DNA of 64,000 bases, from NCBI GenBank assembly GCA_004794785.1, contig SJOL01008458.1, positions 305,304-369,303 of the forward strand. The letters run 5' to 3'. The notes below the pieces were generated by a model, which did no database searches, was not told the DNA's origin, and saw nothing but the letters and a program-made list of their open reading frames with translations. The DNA comes from Opisthorchis felineus. Taxonomy: Eukaryota; Platyhelminthes; Trematoda; Opisthorchiida; Opisthorchiidae. Positions 23,101 through 30,989 of the stretch are shown piece by piece. Each line of letters starts with the position of its first letter. The stretch's first letter is position 1. A program made the translations under genes and the position numbers.

Positions 23101-24449
23101 ATTTGGAGAATGGTTTTCTCCGTCGGTTTAACCACTTGATCTGTTTTTTTCACCCGTTAGTCAAAAGCAGGTTCCACTAGACACCTGAATTTAGGCGTGG
23201 TTGACGTGTTTGCATTTAGTTACACCACCATATGATCGAGAATGACGAGTCCATAAGGCGTTTGATTTGAAATCCAATTGAGTTTCTTCGCGCAGGTTCG
23301 AATCTTGCTTTCAACAGCCTGTCAACACGGGATATCTCAGAGGTTAAGGTGGAAAATTCGCGGTTCAGTCCCATCGGATACCTTTGCTATGTGCGTAACG
23401 TGCGTTTTGAGTAATCACGTGTGCTGTCATGCAGTACCTTAGACGGTCCGCATGTTGTTTTTTATAGGGTTGTTTTTGTTTAGGTTGATTAGTGATGAAA
23501 AAATGTACCGATAATTGCATTTTTCATAACTCAAGGTATCGGTCACCGTGGGAGACCTTCAGGAGCAAAGCAATCGGAATCACAAAAAACGCAGGAAACT
23601 GATATCTATCGGTGTACGATCATCCTTCACGAGACTGCTCAGTTAGTCAAAATATGGCAGTCACATCTACGTAGGTTGAAGCTGAGGTCCGCTAGTCACA
23701 CTCGATTGGTATTTTTGAGCTCTGGCTACACAAAAATATGAACTTGCCGTTGTTTCGATTGACATAGGCTGGCTGTGTATAAATTGCCAAGGCTTCTGCA
23801 CAGCATCGTTCCGCGTACCCTGTGTGAATCGGCTTGTGGTTTTTCGTCAATGCGTTGTGAGCAGTGGCTAAGGCTTTTTCAATCTTCTGGAACTGCGAGG
23901 AGTTTTGGCGCCGAAAACGTGCATGTCTTTTAGATTTCGTAGTGTGCAATCTCAGTTGTCTTGTTGTCTCTCCTAAATAACTATCGTTACAATCCCCAGA
24001 ACAGGTTTTGTATACACGGTTAGTTTGATCACTTTGGTGCCTGAGGTATCTGCTGATCACACACCCATTGATATCAGTACACTCTTGTTTCTTTTTTGGT
24101 TTATGATTCCATTTACTTTGCTCTTGACGGAGTTCACCATGGTGGTCGAAACTTTACGTCATAAAAACCTCAGCTGTTTTTCTGCTTTTCCACCTCTAAT
24201 CAACCTAAATAACTGACACATAGAGCGCATAATCTGCTTGACTGGCAAATTTTCTAAACCCAATCAATAGTCGCTTTTGGTCGCTGAATTTATCTGTATT
24301 TTCCCCCATTTTTCAGTCGCCACTGTGGTCGCCTTCTTTGTGCGCAGTGTTCCAACTTCGAGGTTCCGATTATCAAGTTCGGCATAAACAAACCGGTTCG
24401 CGTTTGTGAAACATGCTTTGAATTTTTGAACAATCCCCTCGGTCTCTGA
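392..24449 (+). CDS. ANKFY1: Rabankyrin-5-like protein, C-terminal 480 residues (ten exons: ankyrin repeats + FYVE finger)
   Basis: Exons: 392-513, 2637-2823, 4518-4718, 12503-12682, 13656-13803, 16222-16312, 18310-18434, 18575-18739, 19950-20040, 24317-24449. All introns are GT..AG, phases agree at every junction, and the lengths sum to 1443 nt (481 codons with stop). The product shows about ten ankyrin repeats ([84 protein letters not shown]), then a FYVE finger with [20 protein letters not shown] and VRVCETC. The order matches the C-terminal half of animal ANKFY1, in which an N-terminal BTB domain precedes about 20 ankyrin repeats and FYVE; here the start lies upstream of the window. The known family role is binding PI3P on early endosomes and acting as a Rab5 effector in endocytosis and macropinocytosis. 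Exon boundaries are my reading and were not tested against RNA. Confidence 0.93.
514..2636 (+). other. intron, no gene recognised
   Basis: This is intron sequence between the first two visible exons. Two overlapping minus-strand open frames (904-1212 and 1191-1544) have protein-like composition, but I recognise no family. A short perfect palindrome CCATGGACT-A-AGTCCATGG lies at 2219-2237. Nothing else stands out. Confidence 0.6.
2637..2823 (+). CDS. ANKFY1: ANKFY1-like exon: ankyrin repeats
   Basis: The acceptor is TTTTCAG ending at 2636 and the donor is GTGAGT at 2824. The exon starts by completing an Asn codon, then reads GCDVNAT, a poorly conserved insert, and [20 protein letters not shown] followed by ADVNRQ. 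In vertebrate ANKFY1 the equivalent place also has a variable insert before a TPLHLAA repeat. The exon ends in phase 0. Confidence 0.88.
2990..3096 (+). mobile_element. degenerate RTE-like 3' tail
   Basis: Bases about 3047-3095 (GCCGTGAAACACCAG, CAACACTGTAGATGCTG, then TCGATGGTGA) follow the same order as the element 3' ends at 100-158 and 5136-5190. It is a heavily mutated 3' end in the intron 2824-4517. The rest of that intron shows no recognisable feature. Confidence 0.4.
4518..4718 (+). CDS. ANKFY1: ANKFY1-like exon: two ankyrin repeats
   Basis: The acceptor is TATTCGACAG ending at 4517 and the donor is GTATGT at 4719. It holds 67 codons in phase 0. It reads [18 protein letters not shown] then VEVLLQ, followed by [16 protein letters not shown] with AAQSLLSRD. 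These are two consecutive ankyrin helices with the usual DxxGxTAxHxA signature. It is followed by the large 7.8-kb intron full of retroelements. Confidence 0.9.
5082..5135. repeat. (ATC)18 microsatellite
   Basis: This is an uninterrupted run of 18 ATC units. On the minus strand it is (GAT)n/(TGA)n directly 3' of the retroelement end at 5136-5939, so it is best read as that element's trinucleotide tail, probably expanded after insertion. Confidence 0.95.
5136..5939 (-). mobile_element. 5'-truncated RTE-like retrotransposon copy (minus strand)
   Basis: Read on the minus strand, the copy encodes the C-terminal part of the element polyprotein: [44 protein letters not shown], then, after frameshifts, [21 protein letters not shown] and [20 protein letters not shown]. 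These blocks match those of the larger copy at 11222-11760. The reverse transcriptase catalytic part is absent. Three frames are needed to read it, so it is dead. Its 3' UTR (about 5136-5282) and trinucleotide tail match the tail at 1-158, so it belongs to a somewhat different subfamily from the copy at 7985-12020. Confidence 0.8.
5940..7680 (+). mobile_element. decayed, internally deleted RTE-like copy (plus strand)
   Basis: The segment begins with a 5' block (GGACTACACTGGCCGGAAC, about 5968-5986) that matches 8060-8080 of the large copy. It then jumps to the endonuclease C-terminus: 5990 onward aligns with 9466 onward, and 6150-6235 aligns with 9645-9735 (GACCCTCGCAAAT versus GGCCCTCGCAAAT). 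Later blocks match too: 6845-6905 with the AFVNLRHL region, 7110-7330 with [14 protein letters not shown], and 7390-7415 with the end of the frame (TTCAATGCATGGCTTCCC). The RT core is mostly missing. Many stops are present, and the end boundary is approximate. Confidence 0.65.
8514..8722 (+). repeat. three in-frame direct repeats of about 70 bp in the element N-terminal region
   Basis: GGTCAGACT.TTGAGTC recurs at 8514, 8583 and 8655, spacings of 69 and 72 bases, each followed by a G-rich GGCAGGGTCC-like block and an AAAACCC block. Both spacings are multiples of three, so the repeats stay in frame and encode copies of a VGQTFES...GRV..NPT unit. They lie between the 5' UTR and the endonuclease. 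Confidence 0.8.
8905..9612 (+). pseudogene. APE-type endonuclease domain of the retrotransposon (broken)
   Basis: The frame starting at 8355 carries GAFNVRTLC and DVCCVSETR, the N and E motifs of an exonuclease-endonuclease-phosphatase fold. After a deletion and frameshift near 9094-9131, the next frame carries [18 protein letters not shown] (the GDxN motif), [19 protein letters not shown] and QLDHVAI (the DH motif). The fold is known to nick the target for target-primed reverse transcription. A stop at 9610 separates it from the linker to RT (9658-10020). Confidence 0.8.
10238..11030 (+). pseudogene. reverse transcriptase domain of the retrotransposon (broken)
   Basis: Blocks in order are [17 protein letters not shown] (10310-10360), [32 protein letters not shown], then after a shift [18 protein letters not shown] (10693-10750), [19 protein letters not shown] (about 10870-10925), and, in a further frame, ADDLALL at about 11002-11022. 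The ADD triad is intact as DNA but lies out of frame with the preceding block. This is the classic fingers-palm order of LINE reverse transcriptases, which copy element RNA at the nicked site. Confidence 0.85.
11034..11852 (+). pseudogene. C-terminal region of the retrotransposon polyprotein (broken)
   Basis: It encodes [59 protein letters not shown], then after a stop at about 11454 [28 protein letters not shown] and [10 protein letters not shown]. These blocks recur in the copies at 5136-5939 and 5940-7680. They are common at the C-terminus of fluke RTE-like polyproteins; their function is not established. Confidence 0.75.
12022..12502 (+). other. intron remainder with short direct repeats
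   Basis: Directly after the (ATG)5 tail the intron holds TCAGATCG/TATCGTATCAGATCG direct repeats (12043-12068). Nothing gene-like is visible before the acceptor at 12502. Confidence 0.5.
12503..12682 (+). CDS. ANKFY1: ANKFY1-like exon: ankyrin repeats
   Basis: The acceptor is TTCTTTGCAG ending at 12502 and the donor is GTACGT at 12683. It has 60 codons in phase 0. It reads [28 protein letters not shown], then [20 protein letters not shown]. The GRNFLHxAxQN block is a strong match to what I recall of vertebrate Rabankyrin-5 at the same position, which shows that no exon is lost in the preceding 7.8-kb intron. Confidence 0.92.
12683..13655 (+). other. intron, no feature recognised
   Basis: The intron begins GTACGT and is T-rich. 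The open frames within it show no recognisable domain and no splice logic. Confidence 0.6.
13656..13803 (+). CDS. ANKFY1: ANKFY1-like exon: ankyrin repeat
   Basis: The acceptor is TTCTTATAG ending at 13655 and the donor is GTGAGT at 13804. It reads LLAGASIS, then [20 protein letters not shown] and [10 protein letters not shown]. It completes the repeat begun in the preceding exon (FRSL|LLAGA) and ends in phase 1 (C|CC, giving Pro of TPLHLAV). Confidence 0.9.
13804..16221 (+). other. intron, no feature recognised
   Basis: This is a 2.4-kb T-rich intron. I saw no retroelement motif, RNA gene or repeat that I can support. Confidence 0.55.
16222..16312 (+). CDS. ANKFY1: ANKFY1-like exon: ankyrin repeat
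   Basis: The acceptor is CTTTATAG ending at 16221 and the donor is GTAAGT at 16313. This short 91-nt exon reads (T)[20 protein letters not shown] and a cysteine-containing linker, ending in phase 2 inside an Arg codon (CG|A). The Arg-Gly-Gln start of the next exon matches the RGQxPLH block that I recall from vertebrate ANKFY1. Confidence 0.88.
17935..18215 (+). mobile_element. degenerate copy of the hammerhead-repeat family, ribozyme core lost
   Basis: The block CAGCAACCCTATAAGTAGTG, then TAATATCGTACCAACTGAAA, CCTGAGG and GACGAATATCATGAACT, follows the order of the repeat units at 48.6-49.3 kb. At 18165-18212 the next unit begins (GGTTGACGGAAACTCAGGG) but jumps directly to GAGTTTTTGACAACC. 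The about 55 bases that hold the hammerhead in other copies are missing. It lies 95 bp before an ANKFY1 exon. Confidence 0.6.
18310..18434 (+). CDS. ANKFY1: ANKFY1-like exon: ankyrin repeat
   Basis: The acceptor is CTATCCCAG ending at 18309 and the donor is GTGAGT at 18435. It reads (R)[20 protein letters not shown], an LFEIC segment, then SKDAAGNT, ending in phase 1. The long second helix before DxxGxT is characteristic of this repeat in the family. Only 140 nt of intron separates it from the next exon. Confidence 0.9.
18575..18739 (+). CDS. ANKFY1: ANKFY1-like exon: last ankyrin repeat and linker to FYVE
   Basis: The acceptor is TTGCTTTAG ending at 18574 and the donor is GTATGT at 18740. 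It reads (P)[33 protein letters not shown], then a basic stretch [16 protein letters not shown] that leads into the FYVE domain. The LLLAY block aligns with the last repeat of vertebrate ANKFY1. It ends in phase 1 (G|AC, Asp). Confidence 0.92.
18740..19949 (+). other. intron; possible minus-strand RTE tail at 19557-19640
   Basis: ATCATCGACAGCACATCATT at about 19573-19592, followed by GATGCTTCACAGTG, resembles the RTE-like 3' end seen at 5130-5180 (minus-strand element). No trinucleotide run of length survives. The rest of the intron is unremarkable. Confidence 0.35.
19950..20040 (+). CDS. ANKFY1: ANKFY1-like exon: first half of FYVE zinc finger
   Basis: The acceptor is ATTTACTAG ending at 19949 and the donor is GTAAGA at 20041. 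It reads (D)[34 protein letters not shown] supplies the first two zinc ligands, and the basic RKHHC patch begins the phosphoinositide-binding motif. The canonical WxxD is altered to WED, close to the ANKFY1-type WCDG variant. The exon stops inside the Cys codon (TG|T), so the signature motif itself is split by a 4.3-kb intron. Confidence 0.94.
20041..23691 (+). other. intron splitting the FYVE domain; hairpin cluster at 21880-21960
   Basis: Most of this intron has no recognisable feature. At 21880-21960 three hairpins follow one another: CCCTCC/GGGAGG enclosing GTCCG/CGGAC, then CCGGTTT-GCG-AAACCGG, then AGACG/CGTCT. The block is more G+C-rich than its surroundings. A structured RNA or the head of a SINE are possible readings. 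Confidence 0.45.
23692..24060 (-). mobile_element. Penelope-like element remnant: GIY-YIG endonuclease
   Basis: The minus strand encodes 122 residues containing [21 protein letters not shown], which fits the GIY-YIG pattern of Penelope-like elements (V-Y-x-I/T...C-x-x-C-x-x-x-Y-I/L-G-x-T-x-x-x-L), then a basic KSKRHARF stretch, [11 protein letters not shown] and [15 protein letters not shown], resembling the Glu and Asn motifs near the end of the domain. No upstream reverse transcriptase is visible, so it is a 5'-truncated fossil. It sits antisense in the last ANKFY1 intron. Penelope-like elements are known in flukes. Confidence 0.55.
24317..24449 (+). CDS. ANKFY1: ANKFY1-like terminal exon: second half of FYVE zinc finger and stop
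   Basis: The acceptor is CATTTTTCAG ending at 24316. It reads (C)[20 protein letters not shown], then [14 protein letters not shown] and a short tail to TGA at 24447-24449. It provides ligands 4 to 8 of the FYVE finger and the RVC signature. The C-terminus ends eleven residues after the last ligand, as in Rabankyrin-5, where FYVE is terminal. Confidence 0.95.
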
Positions 24450-25204
24450 TCGAATATGCCATTTACAGCCTCTTGTACTGATGATCTCCTTTACTTTGAT
24501 TTCGGACTAGGGGCCTCTCCGTTTTTTTTCCGCCGTACTTTTGCGCTGAGTTATCATTTTTATTTTTCCTATACTCTGTGATACATTTGGAAGTCTCAAT
24601 GTGATGGCTCATACAATCTACCTTGCTTGATTTCCTTCGTTGATTGAACCTTGTACATTCAAGAGTCACAATATATCAGTGCGTCTTTATGAGGTTATTC
24701 GAACATGTTTTCCTTGAAGAGTTGTACACGGGGCTATGTTTACCTCTTAGCTGTTATATGTGGCTTCAGGTTATCAGGATCCAAACTGAATTCCCTCCAT
24801 TCAATTTGGCTTTGTTAGTTTGACCTCCAGATGACTCGGACTAAGGCACGAAATTCACTAACTAGAAGCTCCGTGGTCCGAACCCATTCTCTACATCTCA
24901 GCCGTTCCTTGAAAACCTGACAGTATCTCAGTCGTCGTGTCCCTTTCGGGTGGTTTGGTCTGGTGATACAATTACAGACTGTAAAGGACTCGATTTTATT
25001 CACACTACTACCCATGTAATTTATCACTGGCCGTTATCTCATAACGAGTCACATACCAAAGTGCGTGGTCGCTATTCACAGTCAAAGGGGTTGGAATGCA
25101 CAGGTTTAGAGGGGTATACGGTAAAAGTTAGGGCACAGATATCGAACAGTGATGTTACACAATCTAGGGATCGAATTCCGTACGTAGTTAAACTGGAAAA
25201 TAAA
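24450..25204 (+). promoter_or_regulatory. ANKFY1: probable ANKFY1 3' UTR region with candidate poly(A) signal
   Basis: The first AATAAA that I find after the stop codon is at 25199-25204. That would give a 3' UTR of about 770 nt. A non-canonical signal nearer the stop cannot be excluded. tRNA-like B-box fragments (GGTCCGAACCC at about 24870) fall inside it. Confidence 0.3.
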
Positions 25205-25649
25205 TTTGATCGAAGGTCAAAATGATGACGTATTACTATAGGTTTACACTGAAACCGGGTCGGTTTGAACTTAGTTGATGTGATAGAGGTGTTAGCGTCA
25301 AATCAAAATTCCAAAGTGGAAGTATTGGTAATTGTTGCAAGAGTCGAGTAGTTCCAGCTTTAACCGTCTAATAACTAGAGAGAATTACCAGTTAATGATG
25401 TATGAAAGGTATGGTTTACATAGTCGTGACAGTAATGTTTTGGAGTAATTCTTACGCGTAATAGAATCCCGCTTGATGTTGCTCTCGGAATTGATCGTTG
25501 GTGGTCTCTATGTGGTGAATGTGTACCAAGTCCAATCCCAGCGATATTTTCTCCCAATCTGATCAGTTTTCAAGGTGTGGATTGAACGATTGGTTGCATG
25601 CTTGGCACCGAGCTCATGCTGTGTTAATGGTTAGCATACATGGGTCTTG

Positions 25650-25890
25650 TTCAGTCTGATGACTGAGATCGTGTCTAGGTTAAGAGATCCTGGATTGAGT
25701 CTACCACGGTCGTTCACCCGTAATATGCCTTCGGGGCGTAGCTGCCATGACACTCGGAGACAACATGAGGGGTGAAGTATTATCAGGCTGCCCAAGCCTA
25801 GACACGGACAGTCAAGGTGTCGCGGTTGGGCTCGAGCCTTCCGATCAGCAAGTTCGCATCTTAACCACTGAGCAACGGAACGAGGCAAGA
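25650..25890 (-). mobile_element. tRNA-derived SINE (minus strand)
   Basis: Read on the minus strand, the head is tRNA-like: an A-box-like TGCTCAGTGGTTAAG (plus positions about 25859-25873) and a B-box-like AAGGCTCGAGCCC (about 25828-25840), spaced as in a tRNA gene. The frame reads VAQWLRCELADRK, the usual by-product of such SINE heads. The body continues through ACCTTGACTG and a CGGGTGAACGACCGTGG block to about 25650. It lacks an acceptor-stem closure, so it is not a functional tRNA. The 3' boundary is approximate. Confidence 0.55.
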
Positions 25891-25899
25891 TAAGTTTCG

Positions 25900-28800
25900 T
25901 TGATGGGGAAGCTTGTGTCCCAGTGAGATGACCAGAGCTCTTAAATCTGGGGAACATCGTGGGCATGGTTTTATGTAGTTTGTTATGAAAAACGTCTCCG
26001 CCACCGCAAATGGGTAGGCTGTACCAGTGTAAGGAGGAAAGCCATTCGCCGCAGAGTTGTTTGTTAGGAAAACGCCAACTAAAAGGTTACAGACTATTGG
26101 ACAGGAAGGTTAAACTCTCATTTGCACGTTGTTTTTTACAAACGGAACATCCATCCTCTTTTCGAACGCGTTTTCTTGAACTCTCCTGAATATTCGTTGA
26201 CTATCGCACAATTGCAAGCAAAAACTGCAAAGTAGTTCCACAAATTCCGTAATAAATCCCACCTTCCATTAGATCAAGTCGAAGTTGCGAGAACACATAC
26301 TACTCGCATGCGTCATCAGTAGTACCCACCGTTACACCAATATGGATACACAGACAATCGCTTTGGGCCAAGATTAGTTGCTTGAATAATGCCACCTATA
26401 GTTGATCTGGGTCCGGATACTGGTGTTCCAACATTCTCCACTTGAACACCTGATCACGACCCTCCATGTACGAATGGAAGCATGAGAGGTTGACCATACC
26501 AAGTTTCGAAAGCTTCTGTAGGAGGGAAGTGTCTGACATCCAATCGGATGCTTTCTGTCAGTCTAGTTACATGATAATTATAGGTTCATCGTGGTCGTAA
26601 GTGAAGGTGAATTGAATCAGAAAGTTAGGTTGATGGAAGATGCTTCAAGAAATTCATAATATTGGGGAGTTACGTTCAGACTGCCGCAACAAGTGTTTTA
26701 GTATGCTTTAGTATGCACACTGTGTACGTACGTTCGCGTGTTTGATGAATTCAGCTGTCGCAGTATTTGTTCATCGCTGAAGTCCTTCTTGAAAATCAAA
26801 ACATCGATGAGTGATTACAGCGGTCTGTCTGTAGTTGGTCAGATATTTTGGTCAAATCAAGTAGTTGCCTGTGACAGCATGAGCAGCATCGGATTGAAGA
26901 AATACAGAATATCACTAGCTACATTCCGTGCGTTCAGTTTTAAAAGATGAGGGTAGTTGAGTCAAATTGGTATTAACTATCAAGGAATGCCAACGAATAT
27001 AGTTCGGGTGGCTGGTTTATCTTCGGTTTCGAGGGTCACACAGAGCTTGCTAGCTGTCAGTGTTGATTTACTGTCGAGCGGACTGGTGGTGGTCGGAGTT
27101 TTATGTTTGCCGAGACTCAAAACGGAAACAAAACAGTTAGCACTGTTTGCTTAACGGTCCTGAGAGGCAACATTGATTTGTTTTGCCATGCATTCCAGAG
27201 AATTCACTACCTCTTGAGGTACTTAACAGACTGATGGTTGGAGATCGAAACAAAGAGCACATTTTCACCGGCTGCGCTGTTAAGAAAGGCTTCAATGGTT
27301 CAGGAGTTTCATCCACACTTCCAAAGCTTTTTATGCGTCGTATTCACCAATTGCTTTCATAAAATTCAAAGTAAGGTGGTTTGTATTCACCAACTCTGTC
27401 CCATTATCAAAGTGCTTCACACGTCCGCAAGACGAGGATGTCAGTCTCACTGTGACATTCGTATGCGCTGCACAATTAATAGTCGACTCCGCCATGAGTC
27501 TGACAAATACTGGACGTATGTGACAAAAGAGCAAGTTGCTCGTAAGTCAGAGCAGTAGATTCCCGTCAAAATAAATTGGCAGAAGGCCCTAGTAGCCGAA
27601 TCACGTCTTCCCGTCGCACTAATCCATGTCATGATTTGATATCGTTTTCATTTTCTCATATGTGGCAATGTTTCACGGTTTTGAATAGCGTGGTGTGGTC
27701 TTAATACTGTCACATTTTTCTCGTAGTTTCAGCACCATGCTCTCTTAACTGAAGAGTGGTTCCTGCTCTAGTGGCCAGCGATCAGCGTCCAGTCCCATCG
27801 AACAGCCTGACTGACAGACAAGTATTTCAGGAAGTTACGATGCGTGACATTTTATACTTACCGGTAGAACTACCGTACACTTGAACTACATTGCTCATTT
27901 ATATTTCATATTTAGTGTAGTTTGAATCTCATTGGTTCAGCATAGGTATTCATCTATATGAGTTCACTACCAATGCTAAACTCGTCCATGCTCTTGTCCA
28001 TGACTCTGATAAGCTGATTATGCAGGCTTTATACACGTGGGCTTTGTTTCTTCCAGCATTGTCTGATCGATTTGTCATGTTTGCGGTTGTAACGCAATGC
28101 CAGGAACGTGTATGGTCGCGGCGCAGACATAGTGAAATTTCATGCGGGCACAGAACCACCATCCATGCAGTCTTGCTTATTCATAAATGCACGCCTGTCT
28201 AAACAACTCACATTGCATTTTGTGTGGCTGTCACACGCTCTTATAGATGCTCGTCAACCCGATCTTTTTTGTCGCTATTTTGTGTGTCCTATATGGTTAA
28301 ATGAAACCATGTGGGTGTTAACAGCTCTCATATGACTCGCCAACAAACTATGACTGGCTTGTTGATAGAAAAGGTATGCTTACCTCAAAAGCCATCTATG
28401 TTTAGTTTATTATATTGAGTTACAGTCGAATGGATCTATTAATCTACCTATAGCAGGGTTTTCATATCCAAGACATCTGGCTTAGTTTAAGCCCCAGTTA
28501 CATGCATAAATGATATCGGTAACGAAAGTCTGATTGCTCCTTATGCGACTCAGCTTTCAAGATTAGTTTCATATGTCCTATGCTTGGGGTAGAAGCGCCA
28601 CCCGATACAACAGACAACCTATCATTGTAACCTGTTGCTACCAGTGAAGTATCAAGGCATACTCCATATACAAAATTTACATGCCGGTGTTCAACACTCG
28701 CTTTGGGGGAAGTGATGATAAGTGTGATGTTCAACGGTCATGATTTTCTCTTTGCATGTAGATTCTGAATTGTGTGCCGCAGAAGCACTACGAACCCGTG

Positions 28801-30683
28801 CGTCTAAACTGAGTATTAGGGACGTGAGTTTTGGTAGCCCGAATCGATCGGTTAGTCAGTGTGGATGCAGATGACGTAAAGAAGGGCTACAGTTGCGCTC
28901 GTCTCGCAAGTCAGCTGTTCGGAGCTTGAATGGTCAATGAAATGCAGTGCCGAGGAAATCTGCCAATGACACAAGTCCAGAGCTTCACTTCTTCAGTGTC
29001 GAACCACTGGAATAATCGTACTAGGAAAGGTGGAGGATTGTTCAAACGAGAGTGAAAGAAGAAAATCCATTTGGGCTGGGCTGCGCTTCGTGTCTTAGAC
29101 CCATTTCATTCGAAGATGCAGTTCTTCACACACTTGCCAAATACATTTGCTCCGTTCCGTTGCGAGTGAGGTGCTCGTCGTTTCGACCCCTCTTGTGCGC
29201 CAGTCACTACGATGTCACTCACATTCCACTTCCTCTAAATTAACATTTTCCGAGCCTTTTCAGTTTTGGTTGGGTAAATTATCTACCACTTTCGAAGCTC
29301 TCACTGTGACTTTACATCTAATCACGATTCCTGGCAGTTTGTTTCTGTCTCTTGGGTTCTGGCTTTTTTGTAGAACCGAAATCTTATTGATGAGATGTTT
29401 ACAACCTGAGCAATCTACGATTCCGAAATGTTCATCAGTCTGGTCATTTGTGTGATGAGTCAACATAGAACTTCAACGGGACGGTTGTGCCTACGAATTT
29501 GTAAGCAATTATTCCAGCTCCTTACGTTACTGGGAGAAATGAGTCATCAACCGAAAAGCTATCATCTACCTCATCTTTCCTTGCATTCGGATTCTTCCAC
29601 ACATAGCTTTGTTAGCTATGAATAATACAACCTCCATATCCCGAGTTGGCTTTTCACACTCAACACCTTCTAACGGCGTCTATATCTATAGGACTATTTA
29701 ATGACTAGGAATCATAAGCAAAATTCAAGTGCATTCTCAGCATTGTCAGTAGTCTTTAAATGATACCCAGTGGTTAAGATCAACTACGTGGGGACGTGTT
29801 ATCCGCCAGCAAACTTTGCCACGCTACAGAAATTTTCTCATATTGTCTGCATCACTGTAACAATGATGAGCTGAAAAAGTGCGACGAGATCCGATAGTAT
29901 AGAAATTCATAGATACGGCATTATAGGGTTTTAAAATTTCCGCACAGATGGTTCCCATACAACTGCATGCGGGTAGTTGCGCAATAAATTTAGACGCGAA
30001 CTCTCGCATCCTTGGAAGTTTCAGTTTGGCAGAGCCTACCTTCTTTGGGGTATGGTTGGTCACCCCAGCAAACAATTTTGGCTAGCCTAAGTCGGGCGTG
30101 TCTCATTGATGCTACTGCCCAAATAGCCTGAGCGTGGTATGATTACTGACCAGCTGTCAATGATCAGTGATCATCATGATAATTTGTCTGGTACTTAAAG
30201 TACAGTACTTGTTGATCGACGACTTCCGAGATACAAGTGCTCAAACTTAACGGTTTGGTCGGATCTCGTGAAGCTCAGACTCACTCCTGAATGACATTGA
30301 TAAGGTGGGTGTGGACGGATTGGACAAATGTTCTTTTGCTTAAGAATTCCAGGGTCAAGTCCCCATGAACACGCGTTCCCCGACCAGCTTTTTCAACTTG
30401 TGAATCTAAGTGAGGTGCGAAATTTGGTTTGATTCAACTGTCAACGTATTCAGACAACCGTCCGACCGCCATACAATAGTCAGTTATACACCCAGATAGA
30501 CACTGATCGTGGCGGAGCACCTAATAATCGCTTGGCCTGAATATCTCCAAAGGTGAGTTTTGCTTTTTTGTTCGTTCGATACAATCCGAACTGGCGGCTT
30601 AGAAACTTTTGGTTCTGCCGAAACAATCGAACCAAAGCATCGACTGTTCACCAGTGGCTAAATGATTGTGTGAATCAATCAAG
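25900..30683. other. intergenic, no gene recognised
   Basis: I looked for conserved motifs in both strands and found none. Short open frames here have no family signature or splice support. A short direct repeat TTTAGTATGC occurs twice at about 26697-26716. Confidence 0.5.
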
Positions 30684-30720
30684 AAGAGTTTTCAACAACC
30701 CAATGAGTAGTGTGTTACGA
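30684..30720 (+). repeat. fragment of the hammerhead-repeat unit
   Basis: AGAGTTTTCAACAACC followed by AATGAGTAGTGTGTTACG matches the segment just 3' of the ribozyme in the units at 48.9 and 49.1 kb. The flanks do not align convincingly, and no ribozyme core is present. Confidence 0.5.
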
Positions 30721-30989
30721 TTATATAGTCAAGAATCTGTTCAAACCCGATTTCTCACCTAAGTGAAATTCACCGGTTGTGAAAACTGACAGGCGAACAC
30801 GTGAGTATGAAACTACCAACCATCGTTTGTGTTCCAATGGGGACGAAAGTGTTCGTATGACTGAGAGTTTTGGAATTTTACCATATATTTGCTAAAGCTA
30901 TTTGGTCAAAAGCCAGACCGATTCTTGGAAATTATCGGACCCTTTACCAGGATCGATGGCTTTTGGAGAAAAACATTCGTACGGGCGAC

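Noticed and set aside
23290..23380. GGTTCGAATC and GGTTCAGTCCC as Pol III promoters
   Set aside because: Both are isolated motifs with no tRNA fold or repeat partner in the window.
24825..25190. Additional tRNA-like SINE heads (B-box-like GGTCCGAACCC and GGATCGAATTCC)
   Set aside because: Single B-box-like matches without a convincing A box at the right distance; not enough to call a SINE.
25805..25886. Functional tRNA gene on the minus strand
   Set aside because: A and B boxes are present, but no cloverleaf with matching acceptor stem can be closed, and the sequence continues into a SINE body.
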